Shown: in pieces, positions 37,001-47,900 of the stretch | How the letters are laid out: each line of letters starts with the position of its first letter | Numbering within the stretch: position 1 is the first letter of the stretch | Assembly (NCBI GenBank): GCA_032718565.1 | Contig: JAVGVS010000017.1 | Coordinates: forward strand, 4,376,866-4,440,865 | Origin: Distichodus sexfasciatus | Lineage: Eukaryota; Chordata; Actinopteri; Characiformes; Distichodontidae | Length of the DNA: 64,000 bases | Direction: 5' to 3' | Notes under the pieces: generated by a model | What the model was told of the DNA's origin: nothing | Databases searched by the model: none | The model's input: only the letters and a program-made list of their open reading frames with translations | Program-made: the position numbers and the translations under genes

Positions 37001-40000
37001 GAATGCAGCGTAGGCTACCGTAAATGCAAACGTAGCCGCGACCGCACCAAGCGTCTGTGAGTGCTACGTCGATAGTCAACTTCAAAGGCAGATTTCTCCG
37101 TTTCTCACTTGCCGTGACAGGAGAAACCCGACTCCTTTGAATCTCAGTCATATGTTCATTCGATATAGGTATCGTTTTGAAGGTTGATTTATGCCCTTTC
37201 ACGAAAACATAACTCAATTTTGAAAATTGGCGACTGGTTTTGCCGTGGGGGATCACGTATGTCATATGAGATCTGGGTTAAGTGGAGAGCATGCTGAGCA
37301 GCTTTGTTTACTTCACCACAACAAACTTCTGCTTAATTTGGAGTACTAAAGTTTTATAATTTTATAATGTTACTAAAATGTTATATTATTTAAAGTTAAA
37401 TTAACATAATGTAAAAAGTTCAAGTATTTATAAACAAGATTCATTTTCATTTTGTTTTTTTTTGCTTATGCTTCCAAATATCAGTGATCAGCCCTGTTAA
37501 CTAGCAATAATCAGTATCAGCCCTGAAAAACCAATATCGGTCGACCTCTCCTTTACACCTCGTCTCTGTAGGTGTGGAGGTTCGCGCTTCCCTGAAACGT
37601 CATTATAAAGCAGGCTTGACTGAAAAGTGCCAATAAGGCGCTGTGTACTGGATAAAAAATTTGGCCTTAAAAATATCCAGGAAAGGGACGTTAGATGACG
37701 TTAAAGTGAAACATCATTATAAATCACACTTGAAACGGAACGGGGCAGAAAAGTGAGGAGAAAGGGAGGTTCAAAAGTACTCGTACCTACAAAAGTGTGG
37801 GACCACTGATTTAAAGGGACATACGAGTATGTTTGGTTGAATCTAACAGTTACGTTTTGAATGTGGTTCCATCCTCTCTATTAGTTCATGGACCTGATTG
37901 AGCTGTGTGAAAAGCAGCCGGCACTTGGGGAGCTGCTAAACGCCTTCAACGACCAGAGTGTGTCCGACTACGTGGTGGTGTACCTCAGGCTGCTCACATC
38001 CGGCTACCTGCAGCGAGAGAACATCTTCTTTCAACACTTCATAGAAGGAGGACGCTCCGTTAAAGAATTCTGTCAGCAGGTAACTGGTGTGGAACGATAC
38101 ATCACTCTGCATTTATACATTGATTCAGTGATCTGTGAGCCCATAGCATCGGTCCAAAATGAAAATATTGATCAGACATCGTACATATTGTAATGTCACT
38201 CATCAAACAAGTGTGGAGATGTCAGCCGGGTTTCCCACGACTTCTATTAAAAGTGATAACACAGGCTACTGTGACCCACAGCTCAGGAAAAATCAAATGA
38301 TAGTTGAGTTGCGTTTTGTGATTTAATATGAATGGAAGTGATTGTGTTGAATCAGCATATGGTATTGATTCATATTGATTCTTCTGAATTGAATCAAATC
38401 GAAATCATATATCATAGCATTCATTTATTGAACTACCTATTGGCAGGGTCCCTGCGGATCCTTGAAAAGTATTAAAAAGTCTTAAACTTTTTTATGGTTT
38501 TTTAAGGCCTTGAAAAGTATTGAAAAGTCTGGAATTTTAAAAGGGGTGGCATTGAATTAATTCTAGGGCGAAATGAAGCAACAACCTCTGTTCCCGGTTA
38601 GCCAATTTTTTCGTCTCTCTCTTTATTTTATTTGTTTTTAACCAGCGCGCGTCAGCGCTAAACAAGCTTCGGTAGACCAAGTTCTGAAAAGGCTGTCTTT
38701 TTCTTTGGTTTAATTACGATTTAATTATTCTTCCTAAAAAGAAAAATAAACATTATGGTTTCGGCAGTTCGCTTAAACATTGACGGCTGCGGAGTAGCCT
38801 ACAGGCTGCAAGCTATTTCCCGACGCTTGTTTAAGATGCCAGACTTCATAATAGGGAGAAAATAATTCCCCGGCATTTAGTGCCACATCAGTCTCAAAGG
38901 CTTTTAATGTCCCAAAACAAAGACGAGATCTGCAAAAGGGTGAATGGCACGGGCTTCTTGTTACCTGGCGTATCTAATAATAATAATGATAATAGTAGGG
39001 CATAGAGCTGAAACGATTATTCGAATAACTCGAAGACAAAAAATGGCAATTTTTCTAGAATCGAAGCTTCGTTTATTTCTTTTCACTCGCTAGAACACGC
39101 GCCTCTTGCGTTTCAGACGGACGCTTATTAATGACGCACGTTTTCAGTGGTGCGGGGGATTGTGGGAAAGGTTTTTCAAAATGACACAAAACTTGAGTAT
39201 TTCTTCATTTTCAATTGATCAGATTTTTAAATAACATTTTATAATGTTATAGTGTAATCAATAAGTAAGAAGAAATATAGAACATTTATTTACAAATTAT
39301 TCATTATTCTGATGGACACCAAATGGGTAAAGAAGTGTTTCTGCAATAGAAAGTTAAGCCATAGAATGCACAATAAAACTCTGCAACTCAACAATTAAAC
39401 AATGTTCTTACTATTTCAGTAGTTATATCTAGTCAGTTTTTATCAGGATTGTGCTGATTTCACAACTGTTAGCATTTACACATTAAACTATGACATATTT
39501 GAGTAGTGCAGGACGTCCTGAATACAACATAAAGTGCGTGTGGGTAACTGTTACACACACACTAGAATACGCCTAAAACAAAGGCATTGTCTTTTTTCTG
39601 TTTTTGAAAAATTAATCGATGAATCGATATTTGCAGCTCTAATAGGGCATAATAATAGGCTAGTAGTAGTATATTTTACATTTTCAAAAAAGATCGGAAT
39701 AGAATGTATTGCCTTAGCTTGAATTATTGTTACAGTTATGTAAATGTAATTCAACTAGGGGCTTAGGGGATAATGGACAACACAGCATTGAAAATTTGAT
39801 GCACGGCCGAGGTGGTATGGGCCCGCGACATGGAGCATTTGGTTTAAAAAAAAAAATTTAATCAGATGATTTTTTTTTTTTTTTGCTTTAATCCATGCAA
39901 CCGACACACTGAAAGCAGAAGTGCTATGGGCTTTGCAAACGGTTAGCCGACATCACTCCTATACGTCTAATGATGACATTCACACCGTCTTTAGGGCGAT

Positions 40001-42166
40001 GTTCCCTGACTCGCAGTGTGCCAAAACATTTACTTATGGTAGGGACAAAACCGCTTATCTTGCGCGATTTGGACTCGCCCCATATATCAAATGGGAGCTT
40101 ATTTCAAGCGTGGACAAAGGCAGCTTGAAGAAAGAGCAGTTGGTGGTTTAAATGCAGATGTTGAAAAGAAGGCTACTGAACTGCGACTCCTAACACATCA
40201 ACAAAAATATTTGGGTTCTTTGCACTTTTGGAGTATTTTACTTTCTGTGCCTGTTTGCACACAGCCATAATATTTTATAATTAGAAGGCAGTTTTATGTT
40301 AGAGCTGTTGCTCCAATAAATATATGCCTTGTTGAAATCAACTAAATTCTAGGCTATTGTGTTTTTTTGCCGCCGTGATGGTCTTAATTTTTCTCCTTAG
40401 AGGTCTTGAAAAGGTCTGAAAAGTCATTGAATTTGCATATCAAAAATGTGCAGATACCCTGATTGGGGCCGTGGAGACGGAAGCCTATACCGGGACTAGG
40501 TGCGAGGCGGGGACCAATCCTGGGTGGTCACCAACACACCACAGGGCACACACACAATCAATCAATCATGCTGTATGGGGCCAATTTAGATTATCCAGTC
40601 AACCAATAGCATGTTTTTGGACTGTGGGAGGAAACCGGAGCACCCAGAGAAAACCCACACAAACACGGGGAGAGCCCACAAACTCCACATAGAAGAGACC
40701 CCAGGGGTCGAACCCAGGACCTTCTCGCTATGATTCACGATTCATCAACGATTGACAATTCAGTACATGTATGAATTTGTTTCAGATTGCTGTTTTGAGC
40801 TACTTTCCCCATTTGACTGTGGCAGATCAACAAAACAATCACAATGAATGAAATGTAGTTAACAAATTATAATGCAGCGTTTTCCTGGTTTACAGTTTTA
40901 CATGAAAACAAATATTCTCACACTACAATTTACACTGATCCTCACCGTTAAGTATGTTTTTTTATACAACTTTTCACTGTTTCCAAAATGAAGTTTGAGT
41001 TTATTGCCAAGAATGTTGTCACATACTGTACAAGGAATTTGCTTTGGCTCTGTTTGGTGTGCGCTGTGACCTCTTGTTCACTCCTCACTCTAGCCAATTC
41101 TGAGCACGCAGTGGAACGTTTGCGAGTAAAATCTCTTATCTTTATGCACTCACCTCTGCCTGCACGTGCGAAAATTGTTTAAATTGCGTGTATGCCTCAC
41201 TTAGCGATTATCAGCTCGCACATGTGCTGTATCACGAGCCACATATTAAGTGCTGCACTTCATAGTATGGTAGGTAAGGCGCTCTTATCATACTTTTCTA
41301 CGCGGTAGTATCCATCTCAGGAAATAGCTGGGGTTGTAGCTGAACGGCTCTCTACACACTAGGTAGTGCACGTGTCACACTCACCCGATTTGACTTGGTA
41401 CACCTTAAATACACCATTTTTTAAATTCTCGTGCACTACGCTTAAAATTTTAGACCCTCGCTCGACTCTGCTTTCACGCTCGCTTGACTTGGCGCCGTGT
41501 TAGATATGTCAGATTTATGGTGTTATTTTTGTGGCAAAATTCTGAGTGGAACTTTGGCGAACAAAATTTTGTCTTTACGCGCTAAACTCTGCATTCCTCA
41601 TTTATCGGCTTCGGCAGATGTGAGCATGAAAATATCCGATATCGTCATCGACCAATAATTCCCATATCGTGCATCGCTACATATTGAAAAGGATTCTTAT
41701 TAAATATTTGGGTGAGTTCAAAAATAAAAATGTTAGCTGTTTTTTGTGATTTGATGTGATTGAAAGTGATTGTTAAATGTAGTGTCATATCAAGTGCCGG
41801 CTCCTGAATTGAAATCCTTAGCGTAGCAGACTTTGTAATATCGGCAGATGTTGAATATTTGTAAGTTTAATCGAAATATCGTATTGTCAACTTGTGATTT
41901 ATACCCCTACAGGTAACATTCTGATATTAACAAGTCAGGAATTATACACTTGTTGTTGCTTCCTGCAGGAGGTGGAGCCCATGTCCAAAGAGAGCGACCA
42001 CATCCACATCATTGCCTTAGCGCAGGCGCTGAACGTGCCCATCCTGGTGGAGTACATGGACCGGGGCGAGGGCGGAACCGTGAACCACCACGTCTTCCCC
42101 GAGGGCAGCGAGCCACGTATCTTCCTCCTCTACCGACCGGGCCATTACGACATCCTCTACAAATAA
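31099..42166 (+). CDS. otub1: Ubiquitin thioesterase OTUB1, 7 exons, 266 aa
   Basis: Exons 31099-31141, 33275-33336, 34748-34846, 35328-35446, 35919-36003, 37885-38079 and 41969-42166 join in frame to 266 residues. The known protein is about 271. It is an OTU-family deubiquitinase specific for Lys48 chains that also inhibits E2 enzymes such as UBE2N through its N-terminal region. The catalytic Asp and Cys are in RPDGNCFYRAFGF (exon 4) and the catalytic His is in the NHHVFPEG segment of the last exon. The AYDEAIMAQQDRIQQE start of exon 2 is the family's conserved N-terminal helix. The first exon is short and poorly conserved, as usual. Introns are full of transposons. Intron 6 (38080-41968) is nearly all mobile DNA. 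Teleosts often have two copies (otub1a and otub1b); I cannot say which this is. Confidence 0.96.
31334..31363. repeat. (GA)n microsatellite in otub1 intron 1
   Basis: About 13 GA units follow in tandem, close behind exon 1 in a GC-rich part of intron 1. Confidence 0.85.
32352..32520 (-). repeat. tRNA-derived SINE in otub1 intron 1
   Basis: On the minus strand the head reads 'ggtggtagtggtcttgtggttaaggtg', an A-box-like start. It is followed by 'caagaggttgtgggtgcgaag' near the B-box position, then 'gaccctta...gggaaactatccctga' and the tail 'gctgaaaatgtatatgtaa'. Same family as 47163-47332. Confidence 0.7.
33663..34384. repeat. Non-autonomous transposon in otub1 intron 2
   Basis: The ends are inverted repeats: TAGGGCCCTATGAAATCCGT on the left and TAGGGCCCTATGATTTCCGT reversed from the right. 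The flanks share GTGTTT (33657-33662 and 34385-34390), a direct repeat consistent with a target duplication. The 722-bp element carries no transposase frame. Confidence 0.8.
36034..36110 (+). repeat. 5S rRNA-derived SINE fragment
   Basis: The sequence 'gagcaggttgggtactggtc' followed by 'cgtacttgggatgggagagc' and 'ggaaagctgggttgctg' resembles the internal promoter half of 5S rRNA (the 'aagcagggt...ggttagtacttggatgggagac' region). 5S-derived SINEs (SINE3 type) are known in fish. It lies in otub1 intron 5, 30 bases after exon 5. It is too short and diverged to be a 5S gene. Confidence 0.6.
36413..37549. repeat. hAT-type MITE 'A', copy 1, split by a nested element
   Basis: The ends GGTCGACTGATTATCGG (left) and GGTCGACCGATATTGG (right, reversed) are inverted repeats. 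The sequence CCTTTACAC on both sides (36404-36412 and 37550-37558) is a direct target duplication. Inside it, element B (36632-37257) is inserted. Copy 2 at 55729-56166 lacks B and shows the uninterrupted sequence. The location is otub1 intron 5. Confidence 0.8.
36632..37257. repeat. Element 'B', nested in MITE A
   Basis: The ends are inverted: TGTGACCCTCCACGGCAAAA on the left and CGTGATCCCCCACGGCAAAA reversed from the right, both continuing with CCAGTC. This end type (gtgaccct...aaaaccagtc) is widespread in fish genomes. A second, inverted copy is at 48410-48985. There is no transposase frame. Confidence 0.8.
39003..39641. repeat. hAT-type MITE 'C', copy 1, nested in the hAT element
   Basis: The ends TAGAGCTGAAACGATTATTCG and, reversed, TAGAGCTGCAAATATCGATT are inverted repeats. 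Flanks GTAGGGCA (38995-39002) and ATAGGGCA (39642-39649) are an 8-bp target duplication with one mismatch. Copy 2 is at 59734-60232. Confidence 0.85.
39903..40151 (+). pseudogene. hAT-like transposase fragment
   Basis: About 80 codons stay open and then stop. The translation (…VFRAMFPDSQCAKTF…YLARFGLAPYIKWELISSV…) resembles the N-terminal part of hAT-like transposase proteins that are repeated in fish genomes. The catalytic core is absent, so this is a remnant. It lies on the plus strand inside otub1 intron 6. Confidence 0.6.
40475..40730. repeat. L2-like LINE 3' remnant
   Basis: The phrase 'catgtttttggactgtggga' followed by 'ggaaaccggagcacccagag' and 'aaacccacacaaacacgggg', ending 'gaacccaggaccttctcgct', is the conserved tail of vertebrate L2-type LINEs. 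It has no open frame. Inside otub1 intron 6. Confidence 0.8.
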
Positions 42167-42178
42167 CACTCTCCATTC

Positions 42179-42207
42179 CCTCCTCCTCCTCCTCCTCCTC
42201 CTCCTCA
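42179..42207. repeat. (CTC)n microsatellite in the otub1 3' UTR
   Basis: Nine to ten 'cctcct' triplet units start 13 bases after the otub1 stop codon. It is noncoding, and it creates false long open frames on both strands. Confidence 0.9.
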
Positions 42208-42466
42208 TCTCTTACCGCAGTGGAGAACACACCAGAGGGACGGCCACGTTTCCATCATGGTATTTACCAGTCATGTACGATGAACAGTTCTTCTCACTAA
42301 AATTTTTTCCCTTATGACAAAAAAAAAAAAAAATGAATTAAAGAAAAAACTTCATGAATCCAGCATTAGGGTTGTACAGTTTTTTGCTTTCTTTTGTGGT
42401 TGTAAATGTTATCGACTTGATTTTAGTTAGTGTTTTTCCTTTGTTACACTGAGTTTCATGAGTTTT

Positions 42467-42472
42467 ATTAAA
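42467..42472 (+). terminator. Probable otub1 polyadenylation signal
   Basis: ATTAAA, a common variant signal, is followed about 20 bases later by the T/G-rich 'tgtcttgtgtgtatttg'. An earlier ATTAAA near 42,338 follows an A-run and is the alternative. Confidence 0.5.
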
Positions 42473-42659
42473 GGGGTTTTCACCTTATGTCTTGTGTGTA
42501 TTTGTAGCGGACGCTGATGTCTTAAGCAATGCTAAATATGAAACAGCAAATGTGCTCAAATCTGTTCTTTCACACACTTAACTTTTTAAACTTCACTGAA
42601 AAAGATCAGAGAAGCAGACCAAGCCGTTATTAAGATCAGAGCAGCGCAGTTGAAGCATG

Positions 42660-43315
42660 AGCAAACACAATGCAGCTACACAAGGTGAAAGTGAGTCATT
42701 ATTTGTCATTGTGAACACACCACAGCACACAGTCCACCACAACAAAATAGGACGCCTACATTTGACCCATCTGTGAGTGAGTAGTGGGCAGCTGCAGGGC
42801 TGGATTGGTAATCTGGCGTACCAGGCAATCTCAGTTGGGCCGCTGCAGGTTTTAGGCCGGTGCAGGGACGATGTGACTAATCGGGAGGGAGCATGCTTTA
42901 CATTCACCTCTTTCTTGGGCTGGCTGGGTGGAGAAAAATAATTTAGACAAACAGCCAACAACAGCAGGGGGCACTAATACAATAATTTGGCAAGTGTAAA
43001 ATCCATATGCAGGCCTAAAAGTTGGTGGGCCTATTTGGGAGTTAAGTCCAGAGCCGTTTTTCAGTCCTAGTCTATGCCTGGGGAGCAGTGCTTGGGGACA
43101 TTTACATTTACAGCATTCAGGGACTCAATGTTGGTAAAAGGTGGGCTTCGAACCCACAACCTCTTGATCCAAAGGTGAGTGTTCTACCAGTAGGCCACCA
43201 CCACCCTGGTACCTTGCTAATGAGTAGCTCAGCGGTACCTTTATCGGTCCTGGAATTCTAACCGGCCATCTTCCGATCATGGGGCGAACTCTCTGTTACG
43301 CTACCAACTGTGTAC
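42660..43315 (-). repeat. SINE broken up by two further insertions
   Basis: The outer SINE has its head at about 43,210-43,315 (reversed: 'ggtagcgtaacagagagttc', then 'atcggaagatggccgg') and its body at 42,660-42,797, as in the SINE at 5,395. Between them lie a 280-bp MITE-like piece with ends 'ggctggattggtaatctgg' and 'cagtcctagtc' (about 42,798-43,075), and a second tRNA-derived SINE (43,101-43,205). Confidence 0.55.
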
Positions 43316-44963
43316 CACAACCCTGATTGCAGATTAGAAGTTTCTTCCCAATCTTTAACTGTTTGCATAGGTCTTACTGGAAAAAAAATTGTTTTAGAAT
43401 GAAGACAAAAGACAATTTAAAATATTAATATTTTATCATCAATGGTACATATTCCACATTTGGGTTTTTCAATAAACCAAAAAGTTGGAATTGATCAAAC
43501 ATTAACCAGCCAAATATTTTCTTACATTTCCAGCCTGAAATTATTTATGAAGTTATGATACAAAAAGGAGTATTGAGTAAGCTATATATATACACCGGGA
43601 AAAGTATATTTGGATATTAATCTTACTCTCACTACTACACATTTTCTTTTGGCAAAGTGAGAACAATTCTGGAAGTCCTTTCAATACAATGCTGAAATCA
43701 ATTATAAGAACAAAGGAAAAAAATAAGGACCCTTTTAAAAAGTCTCTCGGTTGAAAAGAAAAGGCTTTTGCAAAAAAAAACTTAAGGCATTACATGTTCA
43801 AAAAAAGCAGCATTTCTCCTTTCCCCATGAGGAGTCGCCAGCCCCTGTCCACACGGGGAAGGGGTTTGTTTAAGAAGCATTATGCCCCAAGGTCATGGTT
43901 TTAAACTCTCAAATGCTTCATCTTATCACACAACACACTGTGCTGCAAGCATGAGCATCAACCGCTTAAGCACAAGAGATGTAAGAATGGTTAAAGTGAT
44001 CTAAATGTAGCTATAGAATGTAATTCCAGAACAAGCACCATAACTTCCATTCATGTATTAAATGAATCTTTGGTCAGAAAGTCAAACCAGGTACATGACA
44101 ATGACAATGAAGCGCTTAGTAATGAAGGTAGATTGTCCGTAAAGTCCCAAGCAAAAACCTCTGGTATACAGCTTAGAGCAGTGAAATGCAAAACAACGTA
44201 GTGTAGCTGAATGTGGTTTTTGGATGTCGTGTTGTGTCTTCAATGCTTATTTTTTGTCCCAAATTAAAGGACAAGTTACCTGGATGAAACATTTTTCATG
44301 GACTATGTCTAAAAGAATTAGCAACCACAGGTTTCTCCAAACTGACTGACCAGTTGACTCCAAAATAAGCTCCAAATTCCTAACAAGTCCAATTAACATT
44401 TTTTCTGCGATGTCTGGCATCCTTATCTTGCTGCTGTGCAAACATCACTTTTTCTCTCCATGACCTTTCTCCTGTAAATTCATGACAACTACTTGCCATG
44501 GTGCAGTAATGGAACAAATATTAGTGCTGATATGAGAGGTGCCAAGTTACCCTTGAGAACACCATCAGCCACCAAATTTTGGCACAGAGATGAACAAAGT
44601 TTGCATTCTTCACACTGGCTGAGAGACATAAATAAATAAATAGCAGTGCACAGACGATCCCTCAGTCGAGCTCAAGGAGACGCAACACTCAAACCTTAGT
44701 AACTATTGTACAATTGCTATTGTAGTTACAGTGTAATTATAATATAATCACAATAGCGGCTTTTACGTAGTGTTTGAGGCTGTTTAACGCTTAGTGTCAC
44801 TATATTCTCAAAACGCAGTTTCAAGTAGTGCTGCTTTGCAAACGAGTGGGAAAACGTTAGCACTTAGTAACAACCTCCAGTTAAAGATTTGTGCATATCA
44901 AGAAATTTGTGCATCCAAAAGTCACAACTGTCCATCATTCAGCACGCAGCATCCAACTTAATT
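43316..44963 (-). other. Probable 3' UTR and flank of the Shroom gene
   Basis: This stretch runs from the end of the nested SINE to the Shroom stop codon on the minus strand. It is AT-rich and has no exon I can support, so it should hold the Shroom 3' untranslated region. The minus-strand open frame at 44,247-44,441 has no recognisable content. Confidence 0.4.
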
Positions 44964-47900
44964 TCAGTACTGCCCATATCCCAGGTCGACTCCGACTCCG
45001 TGGCCCAGGCTTTCCCGCAGGCCGCGCAGCTGCTCCTCTCCGAGTCGGATTTTGTCATCCAGCTGCCGCTGTTCCACCAGCAGGGCTGCCTTCATCTTCA
45101 CGAAGTGGCTGTAGTCACGCAGCTGTTCCGGGGTCAGGCAGCGGCTCAGCACCCTGCCTACGGCCTGTTCGCGCCGGTCCACGTGCTCCTTCAGCTCCTG
45201 AGCCTCGGCCAGCTGCACCAACAGCTGCTTCTTCTTCTCCAGCAGGGGGAGCTAGAGCCACAACAACAAGGAAAATGATGAGCATCAGTGTAGGTTTACC
45301 TCTTTAGAGCAGCTTTAAGCAAACTACAGGTAATAATACAAGGAGAAGCTAAAAAAACAGGAACAATGAATAAACACCCAAAAATGTGGGTCTCAAAAAA
45401 ACTGCTGAATAGTGGCGTTAGGTTCACACCTCAAATTTTTTATTTTTTTATTTATTTATTTTTTTTAGATATTTGCATTTAATTCATTATTCATAATGAT
45501 GCCCAAATCATTTGAAAATGTTTTGAAAAATAAGATTGAATAATTTTTAAAAAGTGATTTCGTAGTGAAACTGGATTGCATGTCACAGAACACCTGCAAT
45601 GCAGTCGGAGACCACCAGGAGGCAGTGGAAAACCGTTTGAAAAACCTGATATAATCAATTATGGTCTGCCATTCTATCGATGCAGATTCGTCCACGTCTG
45701 CATTGTGATTCATTGATTATATGATTAATATCAACACCTCTCTACATGAGACAGCTATGAGGTAGCAGCACTTCTCACCTCCTCATGTAATATGTAATAT
45801 TTACTAAATATACAGCTTGCCCTGTCCGTGTTATAGTGTAAATTGTGAAATTTATAATGTTATTTTTTGTGGTGGTAGCAGCCTCGCCATCTGAAACTGT
45901 GACGTTTGTACCACGTTTTTTCGGTTCAGTTTCAGAATTATTACACCCCTTGGTAATGAGTAAGACACTTCGTTTCCCCCATCTACTCACCCTTTCGTGG
46001 TGTCCGGACTCTGCGTCCATGCAGTCCAGCGCGCTTTCCACCCTCAGCAGCCTTCCTGAGAGGGACAGCAGGAGGCTGGTCACTTTGTCCAGGTCTCCGA
46101 TGAACATGCGGAACTTGTCCACTTCGTTAGGCTTGCAGACAGCCAGCACCAGACTCTCCACTTCGTCTCCCAGCTGAGAGTTGGCCTTAATGTCCTCCTG
46201 CAGACCCCTCTGGGCCTCTCGCAACACCCCCAACTTCTTACGCAGGCTTTCCATCAGCTGTTTCTGCAAAAATATATGTACATATATTTATGTATATATA
46301 TATGACAGAACTCTTGCTGAACACTTACAGTTTTAACTAGTGGTGGGCCGTTATTGGCGTTAACGTGCTGCGTTAACATGAGACTCTTATCGGGCGATAA
46401 AAAAAATATCGCCGTTAATCTATTCACAAAGTTGGGTTGGGAGCTGGGTCTATACTACGCAAGCTATGATGACTTTCACCTTGATATTTTAGCGCGGATG
46501 TATACCTAGCCGAATTGCACTGTAGGGGGCGAGAACAAGTCTTCGAACCTGTGTGTATGCCTACTGTGAAATTACCACATCAAACGTGACGTGCTAACAT
46601 GGATGCAGCTATGAAGCCGCCGGGTTTGCTTCAGGGAAATTTTATTTTTAAGAAGCTTCCCAATGGAAACCTCGACAAGACTAGGGTTTTTGCACCTTGT
46701 GCAATGCGGAATTAGTTTACTGTAGGAGTTCTTGGTCTAATGCGCCACCTGGCTTGAGAAACCCGTTCTCAAAGACTTACTTTTAGTCATTATTTGGGTA
46801 GCACACATATTCTGAATGCCTTCGGCAGAATTCAAATGAGCCATTTTAATCTAGATTAATCTAGATTAATTCCAAGATTACAGTGAGATTAATCTAGATT
46901 TAAAAAAATAATCTATGCCCACCACTAGTTTTAACACTTCGTAAGTTAAGTATGGAGATGGATTTAAACCTTGTAATTAAGTTCTTCATCCTCCACCTTC
47001 ATCTCTGAGAAGTCTCTCATCTTATTTAAGAGTTGGGATTTGTTGGTGGGAGCACCGTAGCTGCTGCTGCTGGTGATGGGAACTTGTGGTCCTGAAGAGA
47101 CCGCTCTCGAAGCCCTGGAACAATAAACATATATGTCTTAAGTAAAATTAATTTGTAAAGAACATTTACATTTACAGCATTTCTCAGACGCCTTTATCTA
47201 GACCAACTTTCATTTCTTGTTACAGGGACAGTCTCCCTGGAGCAACTTAAGAGTCTTGCTCAGGGACCCAGTGATGGTAATGCTGGCGGAAGGATTTGAA
47301 CCCACGACCTAGACCGCTAGACCATCACCACCGTCTAACAACATGCTTCAACATGTCAAACATGTCATGTTTGGTGTAAAGATTTTGCATCTTTATGTTT
47401 TCACTGGTGTTCCACAAAGCCAATGTTTTTGTCAGAGAAACTGTTAATGGCTTAAAATTTTAGCTCGCTCAATAAAGATAATAATAAAGGGAAGGTGACT
47501 GCCAGTATCCCGCAATCACAATGAGTGTCTCTGATAATAATAATAATAATAATAATAATGTTTATATCTTTATTTCTAAGTGCTTTACATCAACAAAGTG
47601 GTAGAGTAATAAGTAACTTTTTATTAAAGAATGAGTAAGATAAAAGATTAAAAGAACAAATAAAACAGTAAAAAAGTATCAATATAAATAAAAGGTACAA
47701 ATGCCATACCTCTCTAGAGTGTCTCCGCTCACTGGGTATCCTCCTCTCCATCCTTCTCCCCCACTCCCAGCTTCAGTGCAGTGTGGGAAAAGCTCGCCCA
47801 TCAGCTCCTTCCTCACTTGCCCGCAATCCTCTTCTAGCAGAGAATCCACCAGTGAAGCTCTCTGTCCTCTCCTCATCCCAGCTAAAGGAGCCTCCTCGTC

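Larger units (their letters stand above)
38444..40461 (+). mobile_element. Decayed hAT transposon
   Basis: It begins CAGGGTCCCTGCGGATCC and ends with the inverted match ...CAGATACCCTG. The left subterminal region repeats 'ccttgaaaagtatt' and the right one 'tcttgaaaaggtctg'. A transposase remnant is at 39903-40151, and a MITE (39003-39641) is inserted in it. ATTGG occurs on both sides of the element, but a full 8-bp duplication is not clear. Confidence 0.65.
38086..41910. repeat. Transposon filling otub1 intron 6, with nested insertions
   Basis: The left end is GGTGTGGAACGATACATC and the right end, reversed, is a diverged GTAGGGGTATAAATC. It is flanked by AGGTAACT (38078-38085) and AGGTAACA (41911-41918), an 8-bp target duplication with one difference. 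The left copy of the duplication is the exon 6 splice donor. Within it are a hAT element (38444-40461) and an L2-like LINE tail (40,475-40,730). Related short copies are at 21,960 and 22,805. Confidence 0.65.

Noticed and set aside
41950..42300. 116-codon plus-strand frame rich in His, Pro and Ser
   Set aside because: An out-of-frame reading of the last otub1 exon and the CTC microsatellite.
43100..43205. tRNA gene
   Set aside because: B-box-like and A-box-like motifs are present, but there is no complete cloverleaf, and the tail is that of a SINE. The same holds for 5,395-5,575 and 47,163-47,332.
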